Below, in pieces: positions 17,598 through 26,100 of a DNA stretch of 64,000 nt. The stretch's first letter is position 1, and each line of letters starts with the position of its first letter. Source of the stretch: Jidongwangia harbinensis. Its GTDB lineage: Bacteria > Actinomycetota > Actinomycetes > Mycobacteriales > Micromonosporaceae. The stretch is from the NCBI RefSeq assembly GCF_020216025.1, contig NZ_JAIWNC010000021.1:1-64000 (forward strand), in the 5' to 3' direction. A program made the position numbers and the translations under genes. A model generated the notes under the pieces. It was not told the origin of the DNA, searched no databases, and was given only the letters and a program-made list of their open reading frames with translations.

Positions 17598-17984
17598 GTA
17601 CCCACCCTTTCCGGATATCGTATGCCCTCGATCGGTACCTGACCCTAGTGGCGGTTTGTCACGGTCTCGTTAAAGGACTTCTCGAGTGCCCGGCGTCGGC
17701 GTTCCGGCCGCCGGCTCGGTGCCGGCCGGCGCAGCCGTCACCGACGGCGTGACCAGGGTGGACACTCCCGACGCTCTGTCCGGAAGCCTAGGTGGGGCGT
17801 GCGGGCGCCCACCGGAGCACCCGTGGCGATCTTGCGCCATGTCGTATTTACGCCACCGCAACCAATCCGCGACGGCACCCGGCAACCATTTCCTGGAACC
17901 GCTCCCACAATGGCACGAATCGTTGCCGGAATTCACCGGAAAGCGCGGGCCGCACCGATCATCATCAATGCTCGGCAGGGCACG
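17598..17984. other. Intergenic region, no gene seen
   Basis: This gap lies between the start of the winged-helix gene and the stop of a secreted-protein gene, both on the minus strand. It should carry the winged-helix gene promoter. It contains short GC palindromes near 17705-17735 (CCGGCCGCCGG and GCCGGCCGG) that could fold. I find no convincing coding potential or RNA gene. Confidence 0.5.
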
Positions 17985-19154
17985 TCAGCGGCGGTGGCCC
18001 AGTCCGGGCCGCGCCGGGCCGCCCAGCCGCGCCGACACCCGGTCGAGGACCGCCCAGTACGCCGAACCGTCCGGCATGACGTCCGGTTCGGTGGCCTCGT
18101 CGGCGACCTCGTCGGCCTCGTTCGCCCGGGTCGCCAGGTCGGTCGCGAGGCTCGCCCACTGCCGGCCGGTCAGCGTGACGGCCACCGGTCGGCCCGGACG
18201 CGCCGCGGCGTCGCGGATCTGTTTCCGGACGGCGGCGTCGATCTGTTCCGTCCGGCGGATCGCGTCCGCCTGATCCGGATCCAGGCCGTCGAGCCCGGGC
18301 TCGGTCGGCACGCGCTCGCCTCCGGGCCCGACCGCCACGACCTGGTGCACGGCCAGGACCCGGGCCTGGTCGCCGGCCGCGCGGAACGGCTTCCGGACGG
18401 CGCGCCACTGCCGGAGGGTCAGGGTGACGGTGTAGCGGCGGGCGGGGTCCAGCCCGAGTTCGCGTACCGCGTCCGCGTCCGCGCCCAGCCCGCGCAGGTC
18501 CGGCACGTCGGCCGCGACCGTGAACTCGCACCACGGCGACCATCCCGGCACGATCGCGCCGGCCGGGGTGCCGCGGACCCGCCACCGGTACGACTCGCCG
18601 GGCCCGAGGGGGTCCCCCTCGAAGTCGAGGGTGGCCGGGAGCGCGGCGGCGGTGGTGGTGACCCCGCTCGCCACCACCACCCCGTCCGACCCGCGCAGGG
18701 GTTCGTACTGGAAGGTCGCGTCCACCGGCAGGGCGGGCGGCACGGCGGCGAACGTCACCGACAGCGTCGGCGTCGTGGTGGCGACGACCGGCCGCCCCGG
18801 TCCGGTCACGCATCCGGCCCGGCCGCCGGTGGCCAGCGCCGCCGGTTCCGGCACCCGCAGCAGACCGGGAGACAACGCCACCGGAAGCGGCTCGGTGAGC
18901 GGATCGGACGGACTCACCACGCTGAACCCGGTCGGCGAACCCGCCCGCTGAGCGGCACGGACCACCACACAGTCGACCCGCATCCCGGCGCCCAGGTCCG
19001 CGTACCCGGCCTTGACGGACTCGCACTGGTCGACGATGGTCGGGAGCGCCGGGCCAGGAGCCGGATGCCCGGCGGGTGCCACGGCGGCGAGCGCGATCGC
19101 GGTGGCGGTGAGCGGCAGCCGCGCCCACCGACCGCGTGACGCGATCCGGACCAT
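17985..19154 (-). CDS. Secreted protein with FN3-like region, unknown function
   Basis: This encodes about 389 residues. The N-terminus (MVRIASRGRWAR then LPLTATAIALAAVAPAG) is a signal peptide. The middle part has the FN3-like SYRWRVRGTPAG and WCEFTVAA. The C-terminal 190 residues contain two copies of a motif built around TLTLRQWRAVRKPFRAAGDQ and TLTGRQWASLATDLATRANE, each ending in an acidic/hydrophobic helix, so there may be an internal duplication. I do not recognise a family. The ATG at 19154 has AGGAGGATCAG directly ahead. The divergent FAD oxidoreductase starts 157 bases away. Confidence 0.7.
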   Translation of the reverse strand: MVRIASRGRWARLPLTATAIALAAVAPAGHPAPGPALPTIVDQCESVKAGYADLGAGMRVDCVVVRAAQRAGSPTGFSVVSPSDPLTEPLPVALSPGLLRVPEPAALATGGRAGCVTGPGRPVVATTTPTLSVTFAAVPPALPVDATFQYEPLRGSDGVVVASGVTTTAAALPATLDFEGDPLGPGESYRWRVRGTPAGAIVPGWSPWCEFTVAADVPDLRGLGADADAVRELGLDPARRYTVTLTLRQWRAVRKPFRAAGDQARVLAVHQVVAVGPGGERVPTEPGLDGLDPDQADAIRRTEQIDAAVRKQIRDAAARPGRPVAVTLTGRQWASLATDLATRANEADEVADEATEPDVMPDGSAYWAVLDRVSARLGGPARPGLGHRR

Positions 19155-19311
19155 CTGATCCTCCTGGCAGGCCGGCCGCGGGTCACGCGACGAACGCCGG
19201 CCCGATCGGCACGGTTCCGGGCCACCTGAGACAACACACGTCGTGTTCACGACCACACGGCACGTGACGACGGGGTACGGTCGCCGCACCACCGACCGTG
19301 CCGGAGGAGCC

Positions 19312-20703
19312 ATGACCACCACCAGCGCCGCAGCCGACGCCGCCGCAGTCGTTCGCGCGTTGCGGCCGCGGTTCGCCGACCGCCTGCTGACGCCGGACGA
19401 CACCGGGTTCCCCGCCGCCCGGCAGGTCTGGAACGCCGCCGTGACCCGGCAGCCGTCGGTGATCGCCCGCTGTGCCGACGCGGCGGACGTCCGCGCCGCG
19501 GTACGGGTCGCCGCCGACGCCGGAATGCCGCTGTCGGTGCGGGCCGGCGGCCACGACTGGGCCGGACGGGCGCTGCGCGACGGCGGCCTGGTGGTCGATC
19601 TCACCGGCCTGCGCGAGGTCACCGTCGACCCGGTACGCCGGACCGCCACCGTCCAGGGTGGTGCGCTCGCCACCGACCTGATCGCCGCGACCGCGCCGCA
19701 CGGGCTGGTCACCGCGACCGGCGTGGTCGGTTCCGTGGGCCTGGCCGGGCTGACCACCGTCGGCGGGTACGGGCCGCTGATCGGCCGGTACGGCCTGGCC
19801 CTGGACAACCTGCTCGGCGCCGAGGTGGTACTCGCGGACGGCACCACGGCCACCGCCGGCCCGGACGACGACGCCGAGCTGTGGTGGGCGTTGCGCGGTG
19901 GCGGCGGCAACTTCGGGGTCGTCACGAAGCTGCGCTACCGGCTGCACGACCTGCCGTCCGTCCTCGCCGGCATGCTGCTGTTCCGGTACCCGGAGGCCGG
20001 CGCGGTGCTGCGCGGCTACGCCGAGATCGTGGCCGGCGCGCCCGACGACCTGACCGTGATGACCGGGTTCCTGCCCGGCCCGGACGGCCGGCCGCTGGTG
20101 TTCCTCTGCCCGTTCTGGTCCGGCACCGATGCCGCCGCCGGCGAACGGGCCGTCGCGCGGCTGCGTTCCCTCGGGCATCCGGTGGTCGATCAGGTCGGTG
20201 CGATGCCGTACGCCGCCGCGCTGCGGATGTTCGACGCCAGCGTGGTCGACGGCAACCACTACCTGCTGCGGAGCCGGTGGCTGACCGACCTGTCGCCGGA
20301 TGTCGCCGACGCCCTGGTGGCCGGCGCCGGGGCGGTCACGTCGCCGTACTCGGCGCTGATCGTGAACCGGTTCCACGGCGCCGCGGCCCGGGTCGACCCG
20401 GGTGCCACCGCGTTCGCCCAGCGGGTGCCGCACCAGGTGGTCGAGGTGATCGCGGCGTGGCCGCCCGGCGAGTCGCCCGATCCGCACCGGGCCTGGGCCG
20501 ACTCGGTGGCCGCCGCGCTGGATCCGGTCGCGTTGCCCGGCGGGTACCCCAACCTGCTCGGCCCGGACGACGACGAGCGGGCGCGGGAGTCCTACGCCGG
20601 GAACCTCGGCCGGCTGCTGGCCGCCAAGCGCCGCTACGACCCGGGCAACGTCTTCGCCTCCGCGGCGCCGGCACTGGTCGACGTACCGCGGCAACCGATC
20701 TAG
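19312..20703 (+). CDS. FAD-linked oxidoreductase (BBE/VAO type)
   Basis: This 463-residue protein has a PCMH-type FAD domain with VRAGGHDWAGRAL at about 77-89, where the His is at the position of covalent 8-alpha-histidyl FAD attachment. Also present are GSVGLAGLTTVGGYGPL and the hallmark GGGGNFGVVT. The C-terminus has the berberine-bridge-enzyme ending GNLGRLLAAKRRYDPGNVF. Relatives oxidise sugars, alkaloids or polyketides with oxygen. No signal peptide is seen. The second covalent-FAD Cys found in some BBE enzymes is not apparent. ATG 19312 follows GGAGGA. Confidence 0.85.
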   Translation: MTTTSAAADAAAVVRALRPRFADRLLTPDDTGFPAARQVWNAAVTRQPSVIARCADAADVRAAVRVAADAGMPLSVRAGGHDWAGRALRDGGLVVDLTGLREVTVDPVRRTATVQGGALATDLIAATAPHGLVTATGVVGSVGLAGLTTVGGYGPLIGRYGLALDNLLGAEVVLADGTTATAGPDDDAELWWALRGGGGNFGVVTKLRYRLHDLPSVLAGMLLFRYPEAGAVLRGYAEIVAGAPDDLTVMTGFLPGPDGRPLVFLCPFWSGTDAAAGERAVARLRSLGHPVVDQVGAMPYAAALRMFDASVVDGNHYLLRSRWLTDLSPDVADALVAGAGAVTSPYSALIVNRFHGAAARVDPGATAFAQRVPHQVVEVIAAWPPGESPDPHRAWADSVAAALDPVALPGGYPNLLGPDDDERARESYAGNLGRLLAAKRRYDPGNVFASAAPALVDVPRQPI

Positions 20704-20745
20704 ATTGCTCGATGTGGGGGTCACCGTCCGGAGAGGAAACACATC

Positions 20746-22347
20746 GTGGTGTCTGGCTCGTTACGACGTCTCGGCGGCGCGGCCGCCGTGGCGGTCCTGC
20801 TCGGCACGTTCGCCGTCGCCGCGCCCGCCCGGGCCGGATCCGGCACCGTCGACGCCCGGAAGCTGACCCGGTCGGTCACGCTGGGCGGGGTGCTGCGGCA
20901 CCTCACCGCCTTCCAGGCGATCGCCTCCGCCAACGGCGGCAACCGGGCGTCCGGCCAGCCGGGGTTCGACCGCAGCGCCGACTACGTGGCGACGCTGCTG
21001 CGGCGGGCCGGGTACCAGGTCACCCGCCAGCCGTTCCAGTTCACCTTCTGCGAGGTCAGCGGCTCGTCCTTCGCGCAGACCGCACCCACCCCGACCACCT
21101 ATGTCGACCAGGAGGACTACGACGTCCTGGACTGCTCCGGCGCGGGCACCGCGTCCGGCGCGGTGGTGCCGGTGGACCTGCAGCTGACCACGCCGAACAC
21201 CAGCACCTCCGGGTGCCAGCCGGAGGACTTCACCGGCGTGGCGGGCGCGATCGCGCTGCTGCAGCGCGGCGGATGCCCGTTCGGACAGAAGGTGGCGAAC
21301 GCCGAGGCCGCGGGCGCGACCGGGGCGATCCTGATGAACCAGGGCGACACGACCGCACCGGACCGGCAGGACCTGTTCTCCGGCACGCTGGGCGAGCCGG
21401 TCGGCATTCCGGCGGTGTCCGTCTCGTACCCGCAGGGCGTCGCGTTCGCCGGCACGCCGGGACTGACCGTCACCCTCACCACCGACACGATCGCCGAGGT
21501 ACGCGACACCGAGAACGTCATCGCCGAGTCCCGCCACGGCAACCCGGACGAGGTGGTGATGGTGGGCGCCCACCTCGACTCCGAACCGGACACCGCGGGC
21601 ATCAACGACAACGGCTCCGGCAGCGCCGGCATCCTCGAGGTGGCGCTGCAGATGCGTCACCTCCGGCCCACCAACAAGGTGCGCTTCGCGTGGTGGGGTG
21701 CCGAGGAGTCCAACCTGGTCGGGTCGACGTACTACGTGAACAACCTGTCCGAGGCGGACCACGCCAGGATCGCGCTGTACCTGAACTTCGACATGATCGG
21801 CTCGCCGAACTACTCCTTCGGCGTGTTCGACGGCGACGACTCGGCGGCCACCGGCGCCGGCCCCGGACCGGCCGGTTCGGCCCAGATCGAGGCGGTGTTC
21901 CAGGCGTTCTTCGCGTCCCGCGCGGAGGCCACCCGGGCGGCGGACTTCACCGGCCGGTCCGACTACGGTCCGTTCATCGCGGACGGCATCCCGGCCGGCG
22001 GGCTCTTCACCGGTTCCGACGTGCTCAAGACCGAGGCCGAGGCGGCGCTCTGGGGCGGCGTCGCCGGTGTCCCGTTCGACCCGTGCTACCACGAGCCCTG
22101 CGACAGCCTGGCGCCCGAGCGGAACGGCGCGGACGCCGCGGTCTACGCCCAGCTCCGCCGGGAGTACCGCCTGTTCGGCAACGTCAACAAGCACGCGATC
22201 GACACGAACGCCGACGCGGTGGCCACCGCGGTCGCCACCTTCGCCTCGGACACGTCCGCCATCCCGCCGCGCGGCCCGGCGGCGGCGTCGGCCCGATCGG
22301 CCGGGCCGGCCGCGGCACAGACCGCGCAGGGCGACTGGCTCCGCTGA
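20746..22347 (+). CDS. Secreted M28 aminopeptidase with PA domain
   Basis: This 533-residue protein has a signal peptide (about 1-30). A PA insert around 140-235 carries AIALLQRGGCPFGQKVANAE. The M28 zinc site is visible as GAHLDS (His, Asp), INDNGSG (Asp), AEESNLVGS (Glu pair), NFDMIGS (Asp) and a late YHEPCDS His. It resembles Streptomyces aminopeptidase S-like enzymes and should remove N-terminal residues from peptides outside the cell. Residues after about 490 form an Ala/Pro-rich tail. Start is GTG 20746 with AGAGGAAAC upstream; GTG 20749 is equally possible. Confidence 0.9.
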   Translation: MVSGSLRRLGGAAAVAVLLGTFAVAAPARAGSGTVDARKLTRSVTLGGVLRHLTAFQAIASANGGNRASGQPGFDRSADYVATLLRRAGYQVTRQPFQFTFCEVSGSSFAQTAPTPTTYVDQEDYDVLDCSGAGTASGAVVPVDLQLTTPNTSTSGCQPEDFTGVAGAIALLQRGGCPFGQKVANAEAAGATGAILMNQGDTTAPDRQDLFSGTLGEPVGIPAVSVSYPQGVAFAGTPGLTVTLTTDTIAEVRDTENVIAESRHGNPDEVVMVGAHLDSEPDTAGINDNGSGSAGILEVALQMRHLRPTNKVRFAWWGAEESNLVGSTYYVNNLSEADHARIALYLNFDMIGSPNYSFGVFDGDDSAATGAGPGPAGSAQIEAVFQAFFASRAEATRAADFTGRSDYGPFIADGIPAGGLFTGSDVLKTEAEAALWGGVAGVPFDPCYHEPCDSLAPERNGADAAVYAQLRREYRLFGNVNKHAIDTNADAVATAVATFASDTSAIPPRGPAAASARSAGPAAAQTAQGDWLR

Positions 22348-22351
22348 CGAC

Positions 22352-22392
22352 CCGCCCCGCGACCCGGCCTATCCGGCCGGGTTGCGGGGCGG
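22352..22392. terminator. Bidirectional hairpin between M28 and Lrp genes
   Basis: The arms 22352-22369 and 22375-22392 pair over 18 positions with one G-T wobble around a 5-base loop. The right arm is also the last codons and stop of the convergent Lrp gene, so one hairpin can serve both transcripts. Confidence 0.75.
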
Positions 22393-22854
22393 CACCGGGG
22401 TGGACACCACGAACGAGCTGGTGGTCTGGCCGTACAGCAGGAACTGGTCGAGTACCGCCTCCAGCGCGTCGATCGCCGGCACGTGCACCTTCAGCAGGAA
22501 GCAGTCGTCGCCGGAAATGCGGTGACACTCGCTGACCTCGGGAGTCCGCCGGGCCAGCTCGGCGATCCTGGGTAGCTGGCCCGGGCCGGGACGGACCCGG
22601 ACCCACGCGGCGACCGGCAGGCCGATGGCGGCCGGATCGATGTCCAGGCGGTAGCCGCGGATGACGCCGGCCTCCTCCAGCCGGCTCACCCGCTCCCGGA
22701 CCGCGGGCGCGGACATGCCGACCCGGCGGGCCAGTTCGGCGGCGCTGAGCCGCGGGTCGGCGCTGAGCGCCTCCAGCAGGCGCCGGTTGACCGGATCGAG
22801 CGGCGACCTTCCGTCCGGAAAGCCAGACCGCGATGGTACGGACGACGACGTCAT
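22369..22854 (-). CDS. Lrp/AsnC-family regulator
   Basis: This encodes about 161 residues. An N-terminal helix-turn-helix (about 25-65, LSAAELARRVGMSAPAVRERVSRLEEAGVI) is followed by an AsnC/RAM ligand domain (about 70-150, AAWVRVRPGPGQ to DDCFLLKVHVPAIDALEAVL). Such proteins respond to amino acids and often control adjacent exporters. Here the divergent gene 65 bases away is an EamA-family exporter, so an amino-acid export switch is a reasonable guess. ATG 22854 is preferred; GGGAG is 12 bases upstream, which is a weak site. An ATG at 22884 is the alternative. Confidence 0.85.
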   Translation of the reverse strand: MTSSSVPSRSGFPDGRSPLDPVNRRLLEALSADPRLSAAELARRVGMSAPAVRERVSRLEEAGVIRGYRLDIDPAAIGLPVAAWVRVRPGPGQLPRIAELARRTPEVSECHRISGDDCFLLKVHVPAIDALEAVLDQFLLYGQTTSSFVVSTPVPPRNPAG

Positions 22855-22918
22855 ATTCGGTGGCTCCCACCTTCGATCGCGCATGGTGATCCGCCGGGGA
22901 CCTTTCGAGAATAGACAC

Positions 22919-24040
22919 ATGGTCTCCGGCCGCTCCCCCGCCCGCCGCCTGCCGCCGCACGCCTACTTCGTGGTGAGCGCCGTGTTCCACTACCTCGGTC
23001 CGGCGTTCGCCGTGCTGCTGTTCGCCCGGGTCGACGTGCTCGGCGTGGCGTGGCTGCGGATCGCCACCGCCGCCCTGGTCTTCGCGGTGTGGCGGCGCCC
23101 GTGGCGGCGGTGGCGGCAGCTCGACCGGCCCGCGGCCCGGGTACTGGTGGCCTGGGCGGCGGTGCTCGCGGCCATGAACAGCGTGTTCTACCTGGCCCTG
23201 GAACGCCTTCCGCTGGGCACCGTCGCGGCCGTCGAGTTCCTGCCGGTCGTCGCGCTCGCCGCGGTGGCCGCCCGCACCCGGCGCAACCTCGCCGCGCTGG
23301 TGTGCGCGGTCGCCGGGGTGTACCTGCTCACCGACGTGCGGCTGGTCGCCGAGCCGCTCGGCATCGGGTTCGCGGTCGCCAACGCCGTCCTGTTCGCGCT
23401 GTACATCGTGCTCGGGCACCGGGTCGCCCGGGACGGGCACCTTCCGGGCATCGACGGTCTCGCCCTGTCCATGCTGTTCGCCGCCGGGTTCGCCCTGCCG
23501 ATCGGCGCCGGGGCGGCGCTACCCGCCTTCGCCGACGTGATCACGGTGGCCGCCGCCGTGGGGGTGGGCGTCTCGTCGTCCGTCATCCCGTACGTCAGCG
23601 ACCAACTCGCCATGGCCCGCCTGCCGCGGGCCACCTACGCGCTGATGGTGTCGCTGCTGCCGGCCACGGCCACGGTGATCGGCGTCCTGGTGCTGGCCCA
23701 GATCCCCAGCGCCACGGAGATCGCCGGGGTGCTGCTCGTCGTCGCCGGTGTCGCGGTACACCGGGAACGCGTGGCACCCGCCCCGGCGGCGGACCCGGAC
23801 CATACTGAGGGCATGACTGCCGGTCCGGCGCCCGTGCCGATGCTCCGCTGCCCCCGATGCGGGCACCTCACCCGTGCCGACCGCATGGTCAAGGGTTACG
23901 GGCGGGACTGCGCCACCCAGCTCGGGCTGGTCGGCCGGACGGTGGACACCGGGCACGCCGGACCCGACCTGCTCGACCTGCTCGACGAGGAACCGGACGA
24001 CTCCTGCGACGGCGGGGACCGGCCCGCCGACCTGCGGTAG
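22919..24040 (+). CDS. EamA/DMT exporter with C-terminal zinc-ribbon tail
   Basis: This encodes 373 residues. The first 290 form ten membrane segments of an EamA/RhtA-like drug or metabolite exporter, with two repeats (NSVFYLALERLPLGTVAAVEFLP is typical of one 20-residue-plus segment). After a Pro/Ala linker the tail has a four-Cys-type motif RCPRCGHLTRADRMVKGYGRDCA at about 309-332, which matches DUF6011-like zinc ribbons. That ribbon also has its own ATG at 23813 in the same frame, preceded by GAGGG, so it could be a separate small protein made from an internal start. The divergent Lrp gene is the likely regulator. Confidence 0.78.
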   Translation: MVSGRSPARRLPPHAYFVVSAVFHYLGPAFAVLLFARVDVLGVAWLRIATAALVFAVWRRPWRRWRQLDRPAARVLVAWAAVLAAMNSVFYLALERLPLGTVAAVEFLPVVALAAVAARTRRNLAALVCAVAGVYLLTDVRLVAEPLGIGFAVANAVLFALYIVLGHRVARDGHLPGIDGLALSMLFAAGFALPIGAGAALPAFADVITVAAAVGVGVSSSVIPYVSDQLAMARLPRATYALMVSLLPATATVIGVLVLAQIPSATEIAGVLLVVAGVAVHRERVAPAPAADPDHTEGMTAGPAPVPMLRCPRCGHLTRADRMVKGYGRDCATQLGLVGRTVDTGHAGPDLLDLLDEEPDDSCDGGDRPADLR

Positions 24041-24047
24041 GCACCGG

Positions 24048-24731
24048 TCACCGGCCCGGCGGACCGGCCAGCCCGGTCTCGTAGGCGACGATGACCAGCT
24101 GGGCCCGGTCCCGGGCGTGCAGCTTCGCCAGCAACCGGCCGATGTGGGTCTTCACGGTGGCCATGCTGAGCCGCAGGTGCGCGGCGATCTCCTGGTTGGA
24201 CAGGCCACCGGCGACCAGCGCCAGCACCTCGCACTCGCGTTCGGTCACCCCGTCCAGCGAGCCGGCCGGCCGGGTCGCCGGTTCGGGGCGGCCGGCGAAG
24301 TGGGTGATCAGCCGCCGGGTGACCGTGGGCGCGAGCAGCGCCTCGCCGGCCGCCACGATCCGGATCGCGGCGAGCAGGTCGTCCGGCAGCACGTCCTTGA
24401 GGACGAAGCCGCTGGCCCCGGCGCGCAGCGCGGCGAAGACGTACTCGTCGATGTCGAAGGTCGTCAGGATCAGAACCCGGCTGTCCGGTGTCTCCGGCGA
24501 CCGGCAGATCTGCCGGGTGGCCTCGATGCCGTCGACGCCGGGCATCCGGATGTCCATCAGGATCACGTCCGGCCGTTCCCGCCGCGCCGCCGCCACCGCC
24601 TCGGCGCCGTCGCCGGCCTCGCCCACCGCGACCAGGTCCGGGGTGAGGTCGATGAGCAGCCGGAAGCTCGCCCGCAGCAGGGTCTGGTCGTCGGCGATCA
24701 GCACCCGGATCGGATCGGCCGGTGCGGTCAT
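24048..24731 (-). CDS. NarL/LuxR-type response regulator
   Basis: This 227-residue protein has a receiver domain (about 8-125) with acidic pair DD, phospho-acceptor Asp in VILMDIRMPGVDG, Thr in ILTTFD and Lys in FVLKD. The C-terminal LuxR helix-turn-helix spans about 155-215 (LTEREC-like VTERECEVLALVAGGLSNQEIA, HLRLSMATVKTHI). Its ATG overlaps the stop of the histidine kinase by four bases, so the pair is co-translated. The likely target is the divergent ABC exporter at 26.1 kb. Confidence 0.93.
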   Translation of the reverse strand: MTAPADPIRVLIADDQTLLRASFRLLIDLTPDLVAVGEAGDGAEAVAAARRERPDVILMDIRMPGVDGIEATRQICRSPETPDSRVLILTTFDIDEYVFAALRAGASGFVLKDVLPDDLLAAIRIVAAGEALLAPTVTRRLITHFAGRPEPATRPAGSLDGVTERECEVLALVAGGLSNQEIAAHLRLSMATVKTHIGRLLAKLHARDRAQLVIVAYETGLAGPPGR

Positions 24732-25945
24732 GCCGGCCGCTGGTAGGGCAGGGTGGCCAGGACGGTGAACCCGCCCCGGTCGCGCGGACCGGCGGCCAGC
24801 GTGCCGTGGTGCAGCGCCACCCGCTCGCGCATGCCGGACAGGCCGACGCTGCCGGCGGCCGCCGGCCGGGCCGGCGCGCCGTCGTTGGTCACCTCCACGC
24901 GCAGTTCGCCGGGGGTGCCGACGACCTCGACCCGGCAGGTGGTCGGCCCGGCGTGCTTGACCACGTTGGTGAGCGACTCCTGCACGATGCGGAACGCGGT
25001 GAGCGCCACGCCCTCCGGCACGTCGCACTCGCCGTGCACCTCGAGCCGGACCGCGACGCCGGCCTCGACGGCCCGGTCGGCGAGACCGCGCAACTCCGCC
25101 AGGCCGGGGGCCGGGGCGAAGTCCGCTTCGGTACGCAACGCGCCCACCGCCCGGCGCAACTCCGCCAGGGCACCGCGGCTGGCCGAGGCGATCACGTCCA
25201 GCGCCGCGCCCGCCTCCTCCGGCCGTTCCCGGGCCACGTGCCGGCCGACCGCGGCCTTGACCGCGATCAGGCTCAGGCTGTGCCCGACGATGTCGTGGAT
25301 CTCCCGGGCGATGCGTAGCCGTTCCTCGGTGACGGCCTGCGCGGTGGCCTGCCCGGCCGCCCGGGCCGCGTACGCCCGGCGCTCGCGCAGCGTCACGCCG
25401 ACCACCCAGCAGGCGCCGAGGACCAGGACCACGAACGCCACCTCGGTCGGCCCCGGCCCGGCACCTGAGTCGTCGCCGGCCAGCATCCCGGCCGCCACCG
25501 CGGTGATCGATCCGAGCAGGACCGCCGACCCGCGGCGACCGGCCACCGCCGCGCCGACCGTGTAGAGCGCCACGCCGGCCGCGACCAGTGGTCCGCTGGA
25601 GGCGTAGTCCGGGACGACGCCGGTGGCCAGGCAGGCGGCGGCGGCCACGGCGACGGCCACGGCCACCGCGGTCGGCCACCGCCGTCGGGCCGCGACCGGC
25701 GCGCCGAGGACCACTCCGGCGAGCACGGTCAGCCAGGCCGGTTCGTGCACCCCGGTGGCCGGGGGCAGCGGCGCCTCGGTGGCGGCATACCAGCACAGCA
25801 GCCCGGTCCCGGCGGCCAGGACGACGTCCACCGCCCACCGCCGCGCCCCATCGGACCACCAGCGCGGCCCACCGGCCCAACCGGCGACCCCGGACCCGGC
25901 GGCAGCACCGGGGCGGCGGCGCGGGATCGGCGGCAGGGCGGGCAC
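24728..25945 (-). CDS. Membrane histidine kinase (HisKA_3/NarX type)
   Basis: This 405-residue protein has an N-terminal membrane block of about five to six helices (about 37-185), with short loops and no large sensor domain. The HisKA_3 dimer region carries RLRIAREIHDIVGHSLSLIAVK, in which the His of EIHDIVGH is the phospho-acceptor. The HATPase part has the N-box QESLTNVVKHAG, a G1 NDG and GLSGMRERV. The short sensor suggests detection at or in the membrane, as in antibiotic-sensing kinases paired with ABC exporters. Start ATG 25945 is followed by a Pro/Gly/Ala-rich cytoplasmic lead. Confidence 0.92.
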   Translation of the reverse strand: MPALPPIPRRRPGAAAGSGVAGWAGGPRWWSDGARRWAVDVVLAAGTGLLCWYAATEAPLPPATGVHEPAWLTVLAGVVLGAPVAARRRWPTAVAVAVAVAAAACLATGVVPDYASSGPLVAAGVALYTVGAAVAGRRGSAVLLGSITAVAAGMLAGDDSGAGPGPTEVAFVVLVLGACWVVGVTLRERRAYAARAAGQATAQAVTEERLRIAREIHDIVGHSLSLIAVKAAVGRHVARERPEEAGAALDVIASASRGALAELRRAVGALRTEADFAPAPGLAELRGLADRAVEAGVAVRLEVHGECDVPEGVALTAFRIVQESLTNVVKHAGPTTCRVEVVGTPGELRVEVTNDGAPARPAAAGSVGLSGMRERVALHHGTLAAGPRDRGGFTVLATLPYQRPA

Positions 25946-25980
25946 GCATCGACCCTATTCGGCGCGCGTCGCCGTGACAT

Positions 25981-26013
25981 CCGACCGCGGTCGGTCATCC
26001 CCCGGTATGACCG
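25981..26013. promoter_or_regulatory. Overlapping palindromes between two-component system and ABC exporter
   Basis: CCGACCGCGGTCGG (25981-25994) is a perfect 14-base palindrome. Overlapping it, CGGTCAT (25992-25998) pairs with ATGACCG (26007-26013) across eight bases. They sit in the 155-base divergent promoter region, where the LuxR regulator would be expected to bind. Confidence 0.55.
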
Positions 26014-26100
26014 GCGGCCGGGCGTACCGCGCCGGGTGGAACGCACCGCCCGGCCCGGGGCCTGACGACAGATCGGCGCCGGACCGCGATCGTCGTCGGC

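Noticed and set aside
17670..17936. An 88-codon minus-strand frame between the winged-helix and FN3-like genes
   Set aside because: It has no ribosome site, mixed composition and no recognisable family; it is better treated as intergenic.
24048..25949. One 633-residue fusion protein spanning kinase and response regulator
   Set aside because: The upstream part of that frame is an out-of-frame reading of the kinase gene. The regulator has its own ATG at 24731 overlapping the kinase stop.
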